NCBI GenBank assembly: GCA_029256575.1
Contig: JAQSXR010000003.1
Coordinates: forward strand, 124,001-188,000
Reading direction: 5' to 3'
Length of the DNA: 64,000 bases
Source: Clostridiales bacterium
GTDB lineage: Bacteria; Bacillota; Clostridia; Lachnospirales; JAQSXR01
Each line of letters starts with the position of its first letter. Position 1 is the first letter of the stretch. The notes below the pieces were generated by a model. That model had not been told where the DNA came from. It did no database searches and was given only the letters and a program-made list of their open reading frames with translations. Below, in pieces: positions 19,890 through 30,290 of this stretch. A program made the position numbers and the translations under genes.

Positions 19890-21416
19890 ATGAGAAAGCT
19901 GCTTAAGTTTCTGACAAGCAGAATATTTATTATAGGAATGTTGATACTTATTCAAGCTATATTAATTATGTTTGGAATAAATGTTTACAGCAGCTCAAGA
20001 CCCTTTATTTATTGGGGGCTTCGATTTATATCTCTTTTCGCTGGACTTTATATTATAACGCAACAGGATAATCCAATGTATAAATTAGTTTGGATTATTA
20101 CGATTTTAGGGGTCCCTTTATTTGGTGGTGTCTTTTATCTTTTCTTTGGAAAGAAAAATTCTGCAAGAAAACTAAAAAAATATATGAAGAAATTAGAAAT
20201 CAAAACAAAAATAGCAATTAGTAGCCTAAGTAATGAGGTGATGGATGAAATCAAAGAGGTAGATCTAGGAGCTTATAGACAAGTTAAATATATATATAAT
20301 AAAGCATTAGCTCCCATTTATAAAAATACCTATACAAAATTTCTTACTCCTGGTGAAATTAAACTTGAAACACTTATGCAAGAATTACGAAAAGCTAAGA
20401 AATATATATTCTTAGAATATTATATAATTGAAAAAGGTGTCATGTGGGATTCTATTGTTGAATTATTAAAATTGAAAGTAATTGAGGGTGTCGAAGTTAA
20501 ATTAATGTATGATGATTTTGGGACAATAACGACATTATCATCAAGATTCAGAAAAGAAATGATATCTTATGGAATTGAAACCAAGGTTTTTAATGAATTT
20601 AAGCCTTCGCTAGATGCATTTATGAACTATCGCGACCATCGTAAAATATGTATTATTGATGGGAATGTTGGTTTTACTGGGGGTATAAATCTAGCAGATG
20701 AATATATAAATGTATTTATAAAATATGGTCATTGGAAAGATGCATCCATTATTCTAAAGGGGGAAGCAGTGTGGAATTTAACGATATTGTTCCTACAAAC
20801 TTGGTATACGAAAAAGCCCGATGAAATTAATTTTATAGATTACTTACCGACAGAAAGATATGAATCAAATGGTTACGTTCAACCATTTGGAGATAGCCCA
20901 ATTGATGATGATTTAGTAGGTGAAACCACCTACATGAATATTATCAATAATGCAAAAAAATACGTATTTATCAGTACCCCGTATCTAGTTATTGATCACG
21001 AAATGATGACTTCTCTTACGGCAGCTGCACAAAGTGGCATTGATGTAAGAATTACAACACCACATATACCGGATAAGTGGTTCGTTCATGAAGTAAGTAG
21101 ATCTAACTATAAAACATTAATCGAAGCTGGAGTTAAGATATATGAATACACCCCAGGATTTATACATTCCAAAACAATTGTATCCGATGATGAGTATGCT
21201 ATTGTTGGAACCACTAATTTTGACTTTAGAAGCTTTTACTTACATTTTGAATGTGGTGTCTTCTTATACAAAACGGATTCGGTATACGAGGTAAGAGATG
21301 ATTATTTTGATATATTGAAAGTTTCCAAGCAAGTTTCAATTGAGGAATGTAACAAAATCAGACTTCCTCGCAGACTAGTGAGAGCTATATTATCAGTATT
21401 TTCACCCCTTATGTAA
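19890..21416 (+). CDS. cls: Cardiolipin synthase (PLD family)
   Basis: Two HKD motifs (YRDHRKICIIDGNVGFTGGINLADEY; FIHSKTIVSDDEYAIVGTTNFDFRSF); N-terminal PLDc_N membrane domain. Start moved to 19890 (SD aaagggg). Confidence 0.94.
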   Translation: MRKLLKFLTSRIFIIGMLILIQAILIMFGINVYSSSRPFIYWGLRFISLFAGLYIITQQDNPMYKLVWIITILGVPLFGGVFYLFFGKKNSARKLKKYMKKLEIKTKIAISSLSNEVMDEIKEVDLGAYRQVKYIYNKALAPIYKNTYTKFLTPGEIKLETLMQELRKAKKYIFLEYYIIEKGVMWDSIVELLKLKVIEGVEVKLMYDDFGTITTLSSRFRKEMISYGIETKVFNEFKPSLDAFMNYRDHRKICIIDGNVGFTGGINLADEYINVFIKYGHWKDASIILKGEAVWNLTILFLQTWYTKKPDEINFIDYLPTERYESNGYVQPFGDSPIDDDLVGETTYMNIINNAKKYVFISTPYLVIDHEMMTSLTAAAQSGIDVRITTPHIPDKWFVHEVSRSNYKTLIEAGVKIYEYTPGFIHSKTIVSDDEYAIVGTTNFDFRSFYLHFECGVFLYKTDSVYEVRDDYFDILKVSKQVSIEECNKIRLPRRLVRAILSVFSPLM

Positions 21417-21422
21417 CTGAGA

Positions 21423-21452
21423 AGCGGACATTAGAATATCCGCTTTTTCTAT
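21423..21452 (+). terminator. Intrinsic terminator after cls
   Basis: agcgga-cattagaata-tccgct followed by ttttct. Confidence 0.65.
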
Positions 21453-21516
21453 TGTTAAAATTCTGATAAAATGGTATCCTATTCATGCAAATTCTATTTG
21501 GAGGGCTAGTATATAT

Positions 21517-22422
21517 ATGAATCATGAAATTTTAAATAATCCAAAAAAGAAGCATCACATAATTAGGAATATATTTATATGTATACTTATTTTTATTCTT
21601 TATGTGATTGCGGATAGTAACTTAGGATTTATTAAGATATCAAAATATACAGTTACGAGTACAAATTTACCAGCTGCATTTAATGGAGTTAAGATCCTAG
21701 TACTATCTGATTTACATAGCCGGGAATTTGGGAAGGATAGTAAATATTTGATTAAGAAAATTAATGATGCAAAACCAGATTATATAGTAACAACTGGGGA
21801 TATGATGAGTTCATGGGATCAAAATGCAGACGTTTTCCTACTACTGTTAGATAAATTAGATAATAAATATCCTTTGTATTTTATATATGGAAATCATGAA
21901 ATAGCAAACGAATATGCTTATGGCGAAGGAAGCACTTTTGCAGATGAGTTAGAAATTCGAGGAGTTACCGTATTAAATAACGAAAAGATTGTATTAGTTC
22001 GAGACAATGAAAAAATTAATATATATGGTCTTAATCAACCGTTATGGGCTTATAGCGCGGCTAAAACGGAACACACTCCTAAGTTTTCAAAGTTAGAAAT
22101 AGTCAAAAGAATTGGTACCGCAAACCTTGATGAATTTAACATTTTGTTGGCGCACACACCAACAAAATTAGATGCTTATTCAGAATGGGGAGCAGACTTG
22201 GTGTTGTCAGGACATATGCATGGCGGAATGATACAGGTTCCTTTTATTGGAGGTCTGCTTTCTCCAGAGGTAGAATTATTTCCAAAATATGATAAAGGTT
22301 ACTTTATTTCAAATGAGACGCATATGATATTAAGTGCGGGTTTAGGGAATGGTGTTTTTCCTCTTAGAATATTAAATAAGCCTGAATTATGTCTTGTTAC
22401 TCTAAAAGTAAAAAATAATTAA
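21517..22422 (+). CDS. Membrane-associated metallophosphoesterase (YkuE/YaeI-like)
   Basis: LVLSDLHSREFGKD, VTTGDMM, YGNHE, LAHTPTK, LVLSGHMHGGMIQVPFIGGLLSPE. Confidence 0.92.
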   Translation: MNHEILNNPKKKHHIIRNIFICILIFILYVIADSNLGFIKISKYTVTSTNLPAAFNGVKILVLSDLHSREFGKDSKYLIKKINDAKPDYIVTTGDMMSSWDQNADVFLLLLDKLDNKYPLYFIYGNHEIANEYAYGEGSTFADELEIRGVTVLNNEKIVLVRDNEKINIYGLNQPLWAYSAAKTEHTPKFSKLEIVKRIGTANLDEFNILLAHTPTKLDAYSEWGADLVLSGHMHGGMIQVPFIGGLLSPEVELFPKYDKGYFISNETHMILSAGLGNGVFPLRILNKPELCLVTLKVKNN

Positions 22423-22442
22423 TTAATAGGTGGGGGATTATA

Positions 22443-23246
22443 ATGGAAATACAATTATGGCGTGAAATCTTGCATCCATATGAATTGGCAACAGACGAGA
22501 TGAAGGTTAAATTTGAACACATAATCTCAGAGTGTCGTGCAAAGGGGCAATACTCTCCAATTGAGCAAGTAACAGCTCGTGTTAAGAAAATATCTAGTAT
22601 CCTTGAGAAAGCTCAAAAAAAACAGATTAGTTTGGATAAAATAGAAGATGAAATTGAAGATATTGCGGGTATACGAATTATATGTCAATTCGTTGAAGAC
22701 ATTGATAGAGTCGTAGATATGATAAAAACAAGACAAGATATGAAGGTAAAGTATGAAAAAGATTATATAAATCGCAAAAAAGATAGTGGATATCGAAGCT
22801 ATCATATGATTGTATCGTATAATGTACATACTATGGATGGTACAAAGGAAATAAAGGCTGAAATTCAAATTCGTACTCTTGCAATGAATTTTTGGGCGAC
22901 AATTGAACATTCCTTACAGTATAAGTATAAAGGAAAAATTCCAGATGAGATAAAAGTAAAATTAAAAAAAGCCTCTGATGCTATTATTCGACTTGATGAA
23001 GAAATGTCAACTATCCGTGGTGAAGTACTTGATGCACAAGACTCTTTTAACGAAAAGTCTACTATTGTCACAGATATTCTTAATAATATACAAAACTTAT
23101 ATAAGGTTGCGAATAAGAGAGAAATCATTAAAATACAAGATGAATTCTATAAATTACACGAATCTGGGGATATCGATAAACTTCACTTTTTTAATAAACA
23201 ATTAGATGTAATTGCGGAAGGTTATCGAGCACAGACCCTAAAATAG
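22443..23246 (+). CDS. relQ: Small alarmone synthetase, GTP pyrophosphokinase (RelQ/YjbM type)
   Basis: IEQVTARVKKISSILEK, DIAGIRIICQFVEDIDRV, RKKDSGYRSYHMIVSY, EIQIRTLAMNFWATIEHSLQYKYKG; no HD domain. Confidence 0.9.
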   Translation: MEIQLWREILHPYELATDEMKVKFEHIISECRAKGQYSPIEQVTARVKKISSILEKAQKKQISLDKIEDEIEDIAGIRIICQFVEDIDRVVDMIKTRQDMKVKYEKDYINRKKDSGYRSYHMIVSYNVHTMDGTKEIKAEIQIRTLAMNFWATIEHSLQYKYKGKIPDEIKVKLKKASDAIIRLDEEMSTIRGEVLDAQDSFNEKSTIVTDILNNIQNLYKVANKREIIKIQDEFYKLHESGDIDKLHFFNKQLDVIAEGYRAQTLK

Positions 23247-23260
23247 TAAAGGAAATTAAA

Positions 23261-23974
23261 ATGAAGACAGAATATAGATTAGACAAATATTTAGCTGATA
23301 TGGGAATTGGAACACGAACCGAAGTTAAAGTATACGTGAGAAAGGGTTTCGTTAAGGTAAATGGTGCAGTTGTAAAGGCTCCTGATACCCATATTAATAC
23401 TCAAAAAGATACAGTTGAATATAAAGATGAAGTAGTGCAATATGTAAATTATGAATATTATATGCTTAATAAACCGGCTGGAGTAGTATCTGCAACTGAA
23501 GATAAATGGAATGAAACTGTGGTAGACTTAGTAGATAGTAAGCGTAAAGATCTATTTCCAGTTGGTAGACTTGATAAGGATACAGAAGGATTATTAATAT
23601 TAACAAACGATGGAATATTAGCTCATGAGCTTTTGTCTCCAAAAAAACATATCAGTAAAGTTTATTATGCAAAGATTGATGGTTGTGTAACGGAGAATGA
23701 TGTAGTAGAATTTAAAAATGGAGTTGTTCTTCTAGACGGATACAGTACATTACCAGCAGACCTTAAAATCCTAAGTAGTGGAAAATGTTCAGAAATTGAA
23801 CTAACAATTTATGAAGGAAAGTTTCATCAAGTGAAGAGAATGTTTGAAGCTTTAGATAAAACAGTAGTCTACCTAAAAAGGCTTTCAATGGGCCCAGTTA
23901 GTTTAGATGATAATTTATCGACAGGAGATTACAGACCACTAACCAATGAAGAATTGCAAGCCCTTAGGAGATAA
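23261..23974 (+). CDS. 16S/23S rRNA pseudouridine synthase, RsuA/RluB family
   Basis: S4 domain (RLDKYLADMGIGTRTEVKVYVRKGFVKVNG), FPVGRLDKDTEGLLILTNDG, EGKFHQVKRMFEA. Confidence 0.93.
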   Translation: MKTEYRLDKYLADMGIGTRTEVKVYVRKGFVKVNGAVVKAPDTHINTQKDTVEYKDEVVQYVNYEYYMLNKPAGVVSATEDKWNETVVDLVDSKRKDLFPVGRLDKDTEGLLILTNDGILAHELLSPKKHISKVYYAKIDGCVTENDVVEFKNGVVLLDGYSTLPADLKILSSGKCSEIELTIYEGKFHQVKRMFEALDKTVVYLKRLSMGPVSLDDNLSTGDYRPLTNEELQALRR

Positions 23975-23975
23975 T

Positions 23976-24626
23976 ATGTTAAAAAATATTGAAGGTGTAA
24001 TATTTGATTTAGATGGAACATTAATTGATTCAATGTGGTTATGGGAAGAAGTAGACCATGATTATCTTGAAAAATTTGGAATTGAGATACCAGAGGACTT
24101 AAAAGATGAAATCGAGGGAATGAGTGCAACTGAAACGGCAAATTATTTTAAGAATCGTTTTAATATAAAGGATTCAGTTGAAGAAATAATGAGTACCTGG
24201 ATTGAGATGTCTCGAGATTATTATTTAAACAGAGTACCATTAAAAAACGGCGTAATTGAATTCTTAGAATACTTGTATAAAAGCAATATCAAGATCGGTA
24301 TTGGTACAAGTAACTTTAGAGAATTAACGGAAGCTATTTTAAATAAGTATGAAATTAGTCATTATTTTTCAGGAATAGCTACTTCTTGTGAAGCACTTCA
24401 AGGAAAACCTGCTCCAGATGTTTTTTTACTTGCAGCAAATAGAATCGGGGTACATCCGAATAAGTGTCTGGTATTTGAAGATATTCCCAATGGAATCAGG
24501 GCAGCAAAGGCCGCCAAGATGAAATGTTGTGCTGTTTATGATAACTTCTCAAAGGATATTATAGAAGAAAAGAAAGCTTTAGCAGATTACTATATAAATG
24601 ATTATACAGAGCTAATGTTGGTATAA
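23976..24626 (+). CDS. HAD superfamily hydrolase (beta-phosphoglucomutase-like)
   Basis: VIFDLDGTLIDSMWLWEEVD, IGIGTSN, GKPAPDVFLLAA, VFEDIPNGIRAAKAAKM; start moved to 23976 after SD taggaga. Confidence 0.93.
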   Translation: MLKNIEGVIFDLDGTLIDSMWLWEEVDHDYLEKFGIEIPEDLKDEIEGMSATETANYFKNRFNIKDSVEEIMSTWIEMSRDYYLNRVPLKNGVIEFLEYLYKSNIKIGIGTSNFRELTEAILNKYEISHYFSGIATSCEALQGKPAPDVFLLAANRIGVHPNKCLVFEDIPNGIRAAKAAKMKCCAVYDNFSKDIIEEKKALADYYINDYTELMLV

Positions 24627-24687
24627 CCAATGTTGAACAGATTAAATTTGCTATAAGAATTAGCAAATAATTAGAAAGAGGAATATT

Positions 24688-26655
24688 ATGAACGAATTTT
24701 TACCAGTTTCAAATCAAGACATGTTAGATCGCGGGTGGGACGAGGTAGATTTTGCATTCATTTCAGGAGATGCCTATGTAGACCATCCCTCTTTTGGAGT
24801 TGCAATTATTAGTCGTGTATTAGAAGCGAATGGATATAAGGTTGGTATTATCCCACAACCAAGATGGGATACAACAGAAGATATAATGGTATTTGGAAGA
24901 CCAAGATTAGGGTTCCTAGTAGCAGCAGGAAATATCGATTCTATGGTTAACCACTATACTGTAGCGAAAAAAAGAAGAACTACAGATGTGTATACTCCGG
25001 GTGGTGTTATGGGCAAAAGACCGGACAGAGCTACAATCGTATATAGCAATTTAGTAAGGCAAGCATATAAAGACATTCCAATTATGATTGGTGGAATAGA
25101 AGCTAGCCTTAGAAGAATGGCTCACTACGATTACTGGGATAATAAAGTAAGACGTTCGATACTTCTTGACTCACAAGCCGACTTACTTATGTATGGTATG
25201 GGTGAGCGAATTATTGTTGAAGTAGCAGATGCACTAAACAGTGGAATTCCTATTGAACAAATTACATTTGTTAACGGAACGGTTTATAAAGTAAGTGATA
25301 CTTCTTCTGTTTATGATGCAGAATTTTTACCTTCTTATCGTACTATTATTGAGAATAAAGATCAGTACGCGAAGAGTTTTTATAAACAATATATAAATAC
25401 GGATACAATCACTGCAAAACGTCTTATTGAAAAGTATAAAGACAATGAATATGTTGTTCAAAACCCTCCAATGCAACCATTAACTCAAAGTGAAATGGAT
25501 CGAACTTATGCACTTCCTTATATGAGAAACTATCATCCTATGTATAAAGAAGCAGGCGGAATTAGTGCTATTGAAGAAGTAAAATATAGCTTAACAAGCA
25601 ACAGAGGATGTTTTGGTGGATGTAATTTTTGTGCATTAACGTTCCATCAAGGAAGAGTTATTCAAGCAAGAAGCCATGAATCTATGGTAAAAGAGGCTGA
25701 AAGTTTTACTTGGGAAGAGGATTTCAAAGGCTATATTCATGATGTTGGTGGTCCAACCGCTAATTTTAGATCACCTTCTTGCGATAGACAAGTAAAAAAA
25801 GGTGTTTGCTCTACAAAACAATGTTTAGTTCCAAAACCTTGTGCAAATCTGAAGATTGATCATTCAGATTACGTTGTACTTCTCAGAAAACTTAGATCAA
25901 TTCCAAAAGTTAAAAAAGTATTTGTACGTTCTGGAATTAGATTTGATTATCTAATTAACGATAAAGATGATACGTTTTTTAAAGAACTAGTAGAACATCA
26001 TATCAGTGGGCAATTAAAAGTTGCTCCCGAGCATGTTTCTGACCAAGTACTTGAAAAGATGGGTAAACCTCAAAATGATGTTTATGAAAAGTTTACAAGT
26101 AAATATAAAGAAATAAATGACAAATTAGGAAAGAACCAATTTTTAGTTCCTTACCTAATGTCCTCACATCCTGGTTCAACATTAGAGGATGCAATTAAAT
26201 TAGCTGAGTATTTAAGAGATCTAGGATATATGCCGGAGCAAGTTCAAGACTTTTATCCAACTCCGTCTACATTATCTACATGTATGTATTATACTGGGAT
26301 TGATCCAAGAACAATGAAGAGCGTGTATGTTCCAAAGAACCCTCATGAAAAAGCTATGCAAAGGGCATTAATTCAATATAGAAATCCAAATAACTATGCA
26401 TTAGTTACAGAGGCATTACGAACAGCAGGTCGTCATGATTTGATAGGATTTGGACCTGAATGTTTAGTAAGACCAAGACAATTTGCAAAAGACTTTACAA
26501 ATAAAGATAAACCAAGTAAAGTTAATGTAGATAGTAATAAATCAAGTAAAGTTAATGTAGATAGTAATAAATCAAGTAAAGTGAATGTAGATAGTAATAA
26601 ATCAAGTAAAGTGAATGTAGATAGTAATAAATCAAGTAAAGTGAATGTAGATTAA
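24688..26655 (+). CDS. YgiQ family radical SAM protein with C-terminal tandem-repeat tail
   Basis: [57 protein letters not shown] (CxxxCxxC), [29 protein letters not shown]. Confidence 0.95.
   Translation: MNEFLPVSNQDMLDRGWDEVDFAFISGDAYVDHPSFGVAIISRVLEANGYKVGIIPQPRWDTTEDIMVFGRPRLGFLVAAGNIDSMVNHYTVAKKRRTTDVYTPGGVMGKRPDRATIVYSNLVRQAYKDIPIMIGGIEASLRRMAHYDYWDNKVRRSILLDSQADLLMYGMGERIIVEVADALNSGIPIEQITFVNGTVYKVSDTSSVYDAEFLPSYRTIIENKDQYAKSFYKQYINTDTITAKRLIEKYKDNEYVVQNPPMQPLTQSEMDRTYALPYMRNYHPMYKEAGGISAIEEVKYSLTSNRGCFGGCNFCALTFHQGRVIQARSHESMVKEAESFTWEEDFKGYIHDVGGPTANFRSPSCDRQVKKGVCSTKQCLVPKPCANLKIDHSDYVVLLRKLRSIPKVKKVFVRSGIRFDYLINDKDDTFFKELVEHHISGQLKVAPEHVSDQVLEKMGKPQNDVYEKFTSKYKEINDKLGKNQFLVPYLMSSHPGSTLEDAIKLAEYLRDLGYMPEQVQDFYPTPSTLSTCMYYTGIDPRTMKSVYVPKNPHEKAMQRALIQYRNPNNYALVTEALRTAGRHDLIGFGPECLVRPRQFAKDFTNKDKPSKVNVDSNKSSKVNVDSNKSSKVNVDSNKSSKVNVDSNKSSKVNVD
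26509..26652 (+). repeat. 30-bp tandem repeat (about 4.8 copies) in ygiQ 3' end, encoding ([10 protein letters not shown])n
   Basis: Unit aaatcaagtaaagtkaatgtagatagtaat; units at 26509, 26539, 26569, 26599 and partial 26629. Confidence 0.98.
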
Positions 26656-26906
26656 AAAATGATAATTATAAACCTGGATATGATAAGCAAAAAAACTATA
26701 AACCTAAAGGGGATAAAAAGATGAATGAGAATGAAAAACCAAAAAACGAAAAAGAAGCACTTGACAAGTTAATTAAAGCAAAAGCAGCTAAAAACCAGCC
26801 ATTTGGTGGAAAATCAAATCGAGATTCTTCATTTGGTAAATCTTTTAATGGGAATTCTTCAAAGAAAAGTCCGATGAAAACGACTCATAGAAGTAATTCA
26901 AAATAG
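26652..26906 (+). pseudogene. Frame-shifted Lys/Asn-rich tail of ygiQ (ORF 26721-26906 is probably its remnant)
   Basis: Open without stop in a different frame from 26652: [84 protein letters not shown]. Confidence 0.55.
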
Positions 26907-26937
26907 TTTTAAATTAAAAAGAAGTAGGAGGAAAAAA

Positions 26938-27696
26938 ATGAGTAATATAGCAATAATAACAGGTGCTTCATCTGGCTTTGGCAAGGAATTTACGAAACAA
27001 CTTGCAAGTAAATATAGAAAGTTAGATGAAATATGGGTAATAGCAAGAAGAACGGAATTACTAGAAACACTTGCAAAGGAAGTTACTAGTACAAAAATTA
27101 AAGTTTTGTCTTATGATATTACAAATAGAGAACATATTTTGGAACTAAAAAAATTATTAGCAGAGAAACAACCTACTGTTAGAATTCTTGTTAATAATGC
27201 TGGATATGGACTTATGGGACATTTTGATGAAATCCCTCTAGAATCTCAGCTAGGCATGATTAATTTAAATTGTTACGCACTTACTGAAATTACTCATTTC
27301 GTTCTTCCATACATGAAGCAAAGATCTCAAATTATTCAAATTGCTTCATCAGCAGCATTTATACCACAACCATCGTTTGCAATATATGCAGCTTCAAAAT
27401 CCTATGTATATAGTTTTTCACGTGCATTAGCACAAGAATTAAAACCATATGACATTAGTGTTACTGTTGTTTGTCCAGGACCAGCTAGTACAGAGTTTTT
27501 TGATATCGCATCTACAACTGGTGACATTAAATTAATAAAGAATATGTTTATGGCGAATCCAGTAAATGTTGTAAAAGAGGCAATAGAAGATGCAGCAAAA
27601 GGAAAACAAGTTTCAACACATACTTTGGCCATGAAATCACTACGAATTCTAGCTAGAATAGTGCCAACACGCTTTATTTTACCATTTATGAAATAA
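26938..27696 (+). CDS. SDR family NAD(P)-dependent oxidoreductase
   Basis: ITGASSGFGKEF, LVNNAGYGLMG, YAASKSYVYSFSRALAQEL, VCPGPASTEF. Confidence 0.93.
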   Translation: MSNIAIITGASSGFGKEFTKQLASKYRKLDEIWVIARRTELLETLAKEVTSTKIKVLSYDITNREHILELKKLLAEKQPTVRILVNNAGYGLMGHFDEIPLESQLGMINLNCYALTEITHFVLPYMKQRSQIIQIASSAAFIPQPSFAIYAASKSYVYSFSRALAQELKPYDISVTVVCPGPASTEFFDIASTTGDIKLIKNMFMANPVNVVKEAIEDAAKGKQVSTHTLAMKSLRILARIVPTRFILPFMK

Positions 27697-27739
27697 CATT
27701 AATGGAATTATAATTAGTTTATGATATTAAGGGGTACGA

Positions 27740-28303
27740 ATGAAAATAGAAAAAGGTAATTTCGGATATATACAAAATCAAAAAAAGAAAAGATTATTTC
27801 AAATGATATTAGGAATATTATTAATTGCTGTAATATTTTTTACAGGATTTTTAATATTTAAAACGAAAGCAACTTATTTTACAGTATTAGCCGTTTTTTG
27901 TATTTTTCCGTTTGCGCAAGTGGCTGTAAATTACTTAATGTTTGTGAAATATAATACACAACCTCAGGAAAGATATGCCAAACTCACAAATTATTTATCT
28001 GATTCTATTTTACTTTTATCAGATATTATATTAACGAGAAAAGATTCGATTTATAACCTTCCTTTCCTAATAATTAATCAAGGTAACATCTATGCGTACA
28101 TAGAGTTAGCTTATGAAAAAACTGATGTAATAGACTTTATAAAAGAAATTCTAATTAAAAGTGGATTCTCTAGTTCTAAGATTGAAGTATTTGATGATTT
28201 CAATAGTTTTAATAAAAAGTTAGATGAACTAAAAAAAATTAGAACATCACCTAATTCAAATGATGTTAAAATCAAACAAGAAATTTTACGAAATTCATTA
28301 TAA
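27740..28303 (+). CDS. Putative membrane protein of unknown function
   Basis: Two N-terminal TM segments (MILGILLIAVIFFTGFLIF; TYFTVLAVFCIFPFAQVAVNYLMF); coding context, no family recognised. Confidence 0.6.
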   Translation: MKIEKGNFGYIQNQKKKRLFQMILGILLIAVIFFTGFLIFKTKATYFTVLAVFCIFPFAQVAVNYLMFVKYNTQPQERYAKLTNYLSDSILLLSDIILTRKDSIYNLPFLIINQGNIYAYIELAYEKTDVIDFIKEILIKSGFSSSKIEVFDDFNSFNKKLDELKKIRTSPNSNDVKIKQEILRNSL

Positions 28304-28347
28304 TAAAAAATTTAAATAATAGGAAATATATTTTACTGAGGTAACAA

Positions 28348-29295
28348 ATGAGACAATTATTAATAACAGATAATGAAGCGGGTCAGCGTTTTGATAAATT
28401 TTTGATTAAATATATGAATCAAGCTCCTAAGAGCTTTTTTTACAAAATGTTACGTAAAAAAAACATCACATTAAACGGTAAGAAAGCAGAAGGCTCTGAA
28501 ATGTTAGCTGCCGGAGATGAAGTTAAACTATTTTTATCGGATGAAACTATAGATGGATTTTCTAATATTGTTGTTCAAAAAGCAAACACAAATATCAATA
28601 TTATTTATGAGGATAATCATATAATCGTAGTTAACAAACCAGTTGGGGTCTTGTCACAAAAAGCTGAAAAAGATGATATTTCAATTAACGAGCAGATTAT
28701 TTCATATTTAATTGAAAAGGGCGAAGTAGATGAACAATCTTTAAGAAACTTTAAACCGTCTGTTTGTAATCGATTAGATCGAAATACGAGTGGAATTATA
28801 CTCGCAGGTAAAAGTCTTCAAGGTACACAATTCTTGTCATCTATAATCAAGGATCGATCACTTAGTAAATATTATCTTTGTATTGTAAGTGGAAGATTAG
28901 AAGAAAAGAAACTAATTCGTGGGTATATTCTTAAGAATGAAAAGACGAATAAAGTTGAATTCTATAGTAAACAAGTGAATGATGCAGTTGAGATCATTAC
29001 GGAATATGAACCAATGAAATTAAGTAGTGACTACACCTTGTTAAGAGTAAAACTAATTACTGGACGTTCTCATCAAATAAGGGTCCACCTTGAAAGTATC
29101 GGGCACCCAATATTGGGAGATACCAAATATTCAGGTAACAAGAGAAGTAATGAATTTAAATTACGAAATCAATTGCTACATTCAAATGAAATAGTATTTC
29201 CAATGGTTGAAGGACCTTTTGAGTACTTATCAAGGAAACAATTTATTGCGGAAGCACCGAAAGAATTTAGTAAGGTTATGGATAAGATATTTTAA
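28348..29295 (+). CDS. RluA/RluC/RluD family pseudouridine synthase
   Basis: S4-like N-terminus, IIYEDNHIIVVNKPVGVLSQ, VCNRLDRNTSGIILAGKS, LITGRSHQIRVHLESIGHPILGDTKY. Confidence 0.93.
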   Translation: MRQLLITDNEAGQRFDKFLIKYMNQAPKSFFYKMLRKKNITLNGKKAEGSEMLAAGDEVKLFLSDETIDGFSNIVVQKANTNINIIYEDNHIIVVNKPVGVLSQKAEKDDISINEQIISYLIEKGEVDEQSLRNFKPSVCNRLDRNTSGIILAGKSLQGTQFLSSIIKDRSLSKYYLCIVSGRLEEKKLIRGYILKNEKTNKVEFYSKQVNDAVEIITEYEPMKLSSDYTLLRVKLITGRSHQIRVHLESIGHPILGDTKYSGNKRSNEFKLRNQLLHSNEIVFPMVEGPFEYLSRKQFIAEAPKEFSKVMDKIF

Positions 29296-29315
29296 AAGAT
29301 CTATTTATATATTAA

Positions 29316-29357
29316 AAAAGAAAGAAGCTACGATTTACTCCGTAGCTTCTTTCTTTT
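29316..29357. terminator. Bidirectional terminator between rlu and ydcZ-like genes
   Basis: aaagaaagaagctacg-gatttactc-cgtagcttctttcttt with A-run left and T-run right; the right half encodes the C-terminal codons of the minus-strand gene. Confidence 0.8.
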
Positions 29358-29784
29358 TCTTATCTACAATAGAATTATAAGCAAATCCAGCAAATACAAG
29401 TAGACCACCAATGAATTTTCCAACTGATAATTCATGCATTGTAAAATAATCTACTAAAAGTCCTGTAAACAATTGTCCAATGAATACGAGCAATGTTAAG
29501 TATAAAGATGACATTCTTGGGGTGATATAATTTGCGATTACCATACATAATACTCCAACGAATCCACCGAAGAATATCCAAAGTTGCGTTATTTGTAATG
29601 GGTTACCTGGAAAATTAATTTGATTTCTAAATATAATCAAGAATATACCGGAGGTAACTACCCCTGTAATATAATTAATAAATGTACCTTGCATATTTCC
29701 TATTTTTTTACCTAAATTAGAATTAATAATACGAGCTAACACAATAGTAACACCTGAAATAATAGATATAATTACATAAAACAT
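29335..29784 (-). CDS. DMT/YdcZ (DUF606) family membrane transporter subunit
   Basis: Four-TM DUF606-like protein (ARIINSNLGKKIGNMQGTFINYITGVVTSG); tandem with a paralogue. Confidence 0.8.
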   Translation of the reverse strand: MFYVIISIISGVTIVLARIINSNLGKKIGNMQGTFINYITGVVTSGIFLIIFRNQINFPGNPLQITQLWIFFGGFVGVLCMVIANYITPRMSSLYLTLLVFIGQLFTGLLVDYFTMHELSVGKFIGGLLVFAGFAYNSIVDKKKKEATE

Positions 29785-29796
29785 ATTAATCCTCCT

Positions 29797-30219
29797 TTAT
29801 AATACCATCATAATGATAATTCCACTGATTATTAATAATAAACCGATTATTTTCTTCATATCAAATTTATCTTTCCTCATTCCAAGTAACCCAAAGTGAT
29901 CAATTACTATTGATGAAACGGATTGCCCAAATAATCCAAGTGCCAAAGGAATTGATACCCCAAGTTGTGTAAAGGAAAGATTCGTAAATATAATGGTAAT
30001 TACCCCGAGGGCTCCAGCACTATATGCTATGATAGGAGTACCTTTTTGTAGTTTAATCTTTGATTTAGTAACGATTAACATAATAACTATAGATAACAAG
30101 CCAACCATATGTATAATTACACTTGCAGTATAGGAATCGTATTGATTTGTTAAAAAACCATTTAGTGTAATCATAATTGATAGTAAAATACCACTTAGTG
30201 CAGCTAAAAAGTTATTCAT
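29797..30219 (-). CDS. DMT/YdcZ (DUF606) family membrane transporter subunit
   Basis: MNNFLAALSGILLSIMITLNGFL..., SFTQLGVSIPLALGLFGQSVSSIVIDHFGLLG; start at 30219 after the SD of the longer ORF. Confidence 0.8.
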   Translation of the reverse strand: MNNFLAALSGILLSIMITLNGFLTNQYDSYTASVIIHMVGLLSIVIMLIVTKSKIKLQKGTPIIAYSAGALGVITIIFTNLSFTQLGVSIPLALGLFGQSVSSIVIDHFGLLGMRKDKFDMKKIIGLLLIISGIIIMMVL

Positions 30220-30274
30220 CTTTATTCCTCCTTTGAAATTCAAGTTAGTTTATCATTAATTAATTGTAATCTAC

Positions 30275-30290
30275 TATGACATATGTCATA
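30275..30290. promoter_or_regulatory. 16-bp perfect palindrome, candidate Crp/Fnr-family operator
   Basis: tatgacat|atgtcata in the divergent intergenic region between the transporter pair and the Crp/Fnr gene. Confidence 0.6.

Noticed and set aside
22527-22910. 127-aa antisense ORF within the RelQ-type gene
   Set aside because: Lies wholly within a confident CDS on the other strand; low-complexity translation and no RBS context.
26640-26662. Programmed -1 ribosomal frameshift joining ygiQ to its tail
   Set aside because: The sequence gta gat taa aaa atg lacks a proper X XXY YYZ slippery heptamer in the incoming frame; an indel is simpler.
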